Source of the DNA: Liriodendron chinense
Lineage: Eukaryota; Streptophyta; Magnoliopsida; Magnoliales; Magnoliaceae
Assembly (NCBI GenBank): GCA_003013855.2
Contig: ML058469.1
Location: 4,774,001-4,838,000 of the forward strand
Direction: 5' to 3'
DNA: 64,000 bases
Shown here: in pieces, positions 63,494 to 64,000 of the stretch
How the letters are laid out: every line of letters starts with the position of its first letter
How positions within the stretch are numbered: the first letter of the stretch is position 1
Position numbers and translations under genes: made by a program
Notes under the pieces: model-generated
Seen by the model: the letters and a program-made list of their open reading frames with translations, nothing else
The model's database searches: none
Told to the model about the DNA's origin: nothing

Positions 63494-64000
63494 GTTGGTA
63501 TCAGAGAATAGGAATGAGATAAACTGTGCCTTGGGAAATAGTCCACTAATGTTTTAGGATATATAGTAGCCTCATAAATATAGAAACTCTAAACATAGAC
63601 TCCCAAATACTTTTAGGATAGCCTTTGAATTTAGACACATGTGCCTAGGTACCGTGGGAGGTGAATTTCCACCTTAGTGAACCTTTTACTTAATCAAAAG
63701 TCAAAAAAAAAAAATTAAAAATTTTAACCTCTGTGATCTTTCTTAGGGTTATAAAGACATTTCCACGAATCACAACAAGTGGATTGAAAAAAAAAAAAAA
63801 TCGATATTTTTGAATTTTTCCTTAATTTTCACATATAGGACTAAAATTATGGACCACATTCATACCTATGATCACACACGACATAATACAAGTCTAAAAT
63901 TTTTTTAAATTTTCTTGGAGGTTAGAAACATACCCATTGATATCCCTGTGAAATTTCAGAACAAACGGAATTGTAGAAAGATTCTAAATATTCTAGTAGT
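63494..64000 (+). mobile_element. Primer-binding site and start of the Gypsy interior
   Basis: TGGTATCAGAG at 63496-63506 matches the initiator Met-tRNA 3' end complement used as PBS. The following 490 bp are an AT-rich leader with no gag start yet. It is truncated by the end of the window. Confidence 0.8.

Overview
This is nuclear DNA from a plant. Exons are interrupted by GT-AG introns of up to 13.8 kb, the conserved gene has a plant-specific architecture, and most of the rest is transposable elements. Long TE-filled introns and many copies of a palindromic 'CATGATGTATGTG' repeat suggest an early-diverging woody angiosperm such as a magnoliid; that placement is inference. I see no bacterial-type operon, CRISPR array, rRNA gene or functional tRNA gene.

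One host gene can be read in full on the + strand. It is a seven-exon CDK-like Ser/Thr kinase of the At1g54610/At5g50860/IBS1 group. The start is at 5815 and the stop at 35215, giving 587 residues, an N-terminal MGC lipidation motif and all key kinase residues. Its introns hold LINE pieces (L1 and RTE types), solo LTRs, hAT-like and PIF/Harbinger-like TIR elements and SINEs. A second, unrecognised host gene is visible only as short exons on the - strand near 58.8-59.4 kb, perhaps ending near 39.2 kb.

Layout: 1-5.4 kb, palindromic and TIR repeats, including a 1.1 kb inverted repeat. 5.46-5.81 kb, promoter and leader with uORFs. 5.8-35.2 kb, the kinase gene. 35.2-40.3 kb, its 3' UTR, then low-complexity and duplicated DNA. 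40.3-58.6 kb, a Russian-doll nest: a Gypsy-like element whose 5' LTR is split by a near full-length L1, which itself carries a TRIM, two LTR elements and hAT-like MITEs, most with clean target-site duplications (TSDs). 58.7-59.4 kb, exons of the second gene. 60.1-61.3 kb, a SINE and a hAT-like MITE. 61.3-64 kb, the 5' LTR, primer-binding site and start of the interior of a chromovirus-like Gypsy element that runs off the window.

I did not find a new biochemical system. The unusual content is the order of insertions readable from TSDs, a possible alternative C-terminus of the kinase, and a very large inverted repeat upstream of it.
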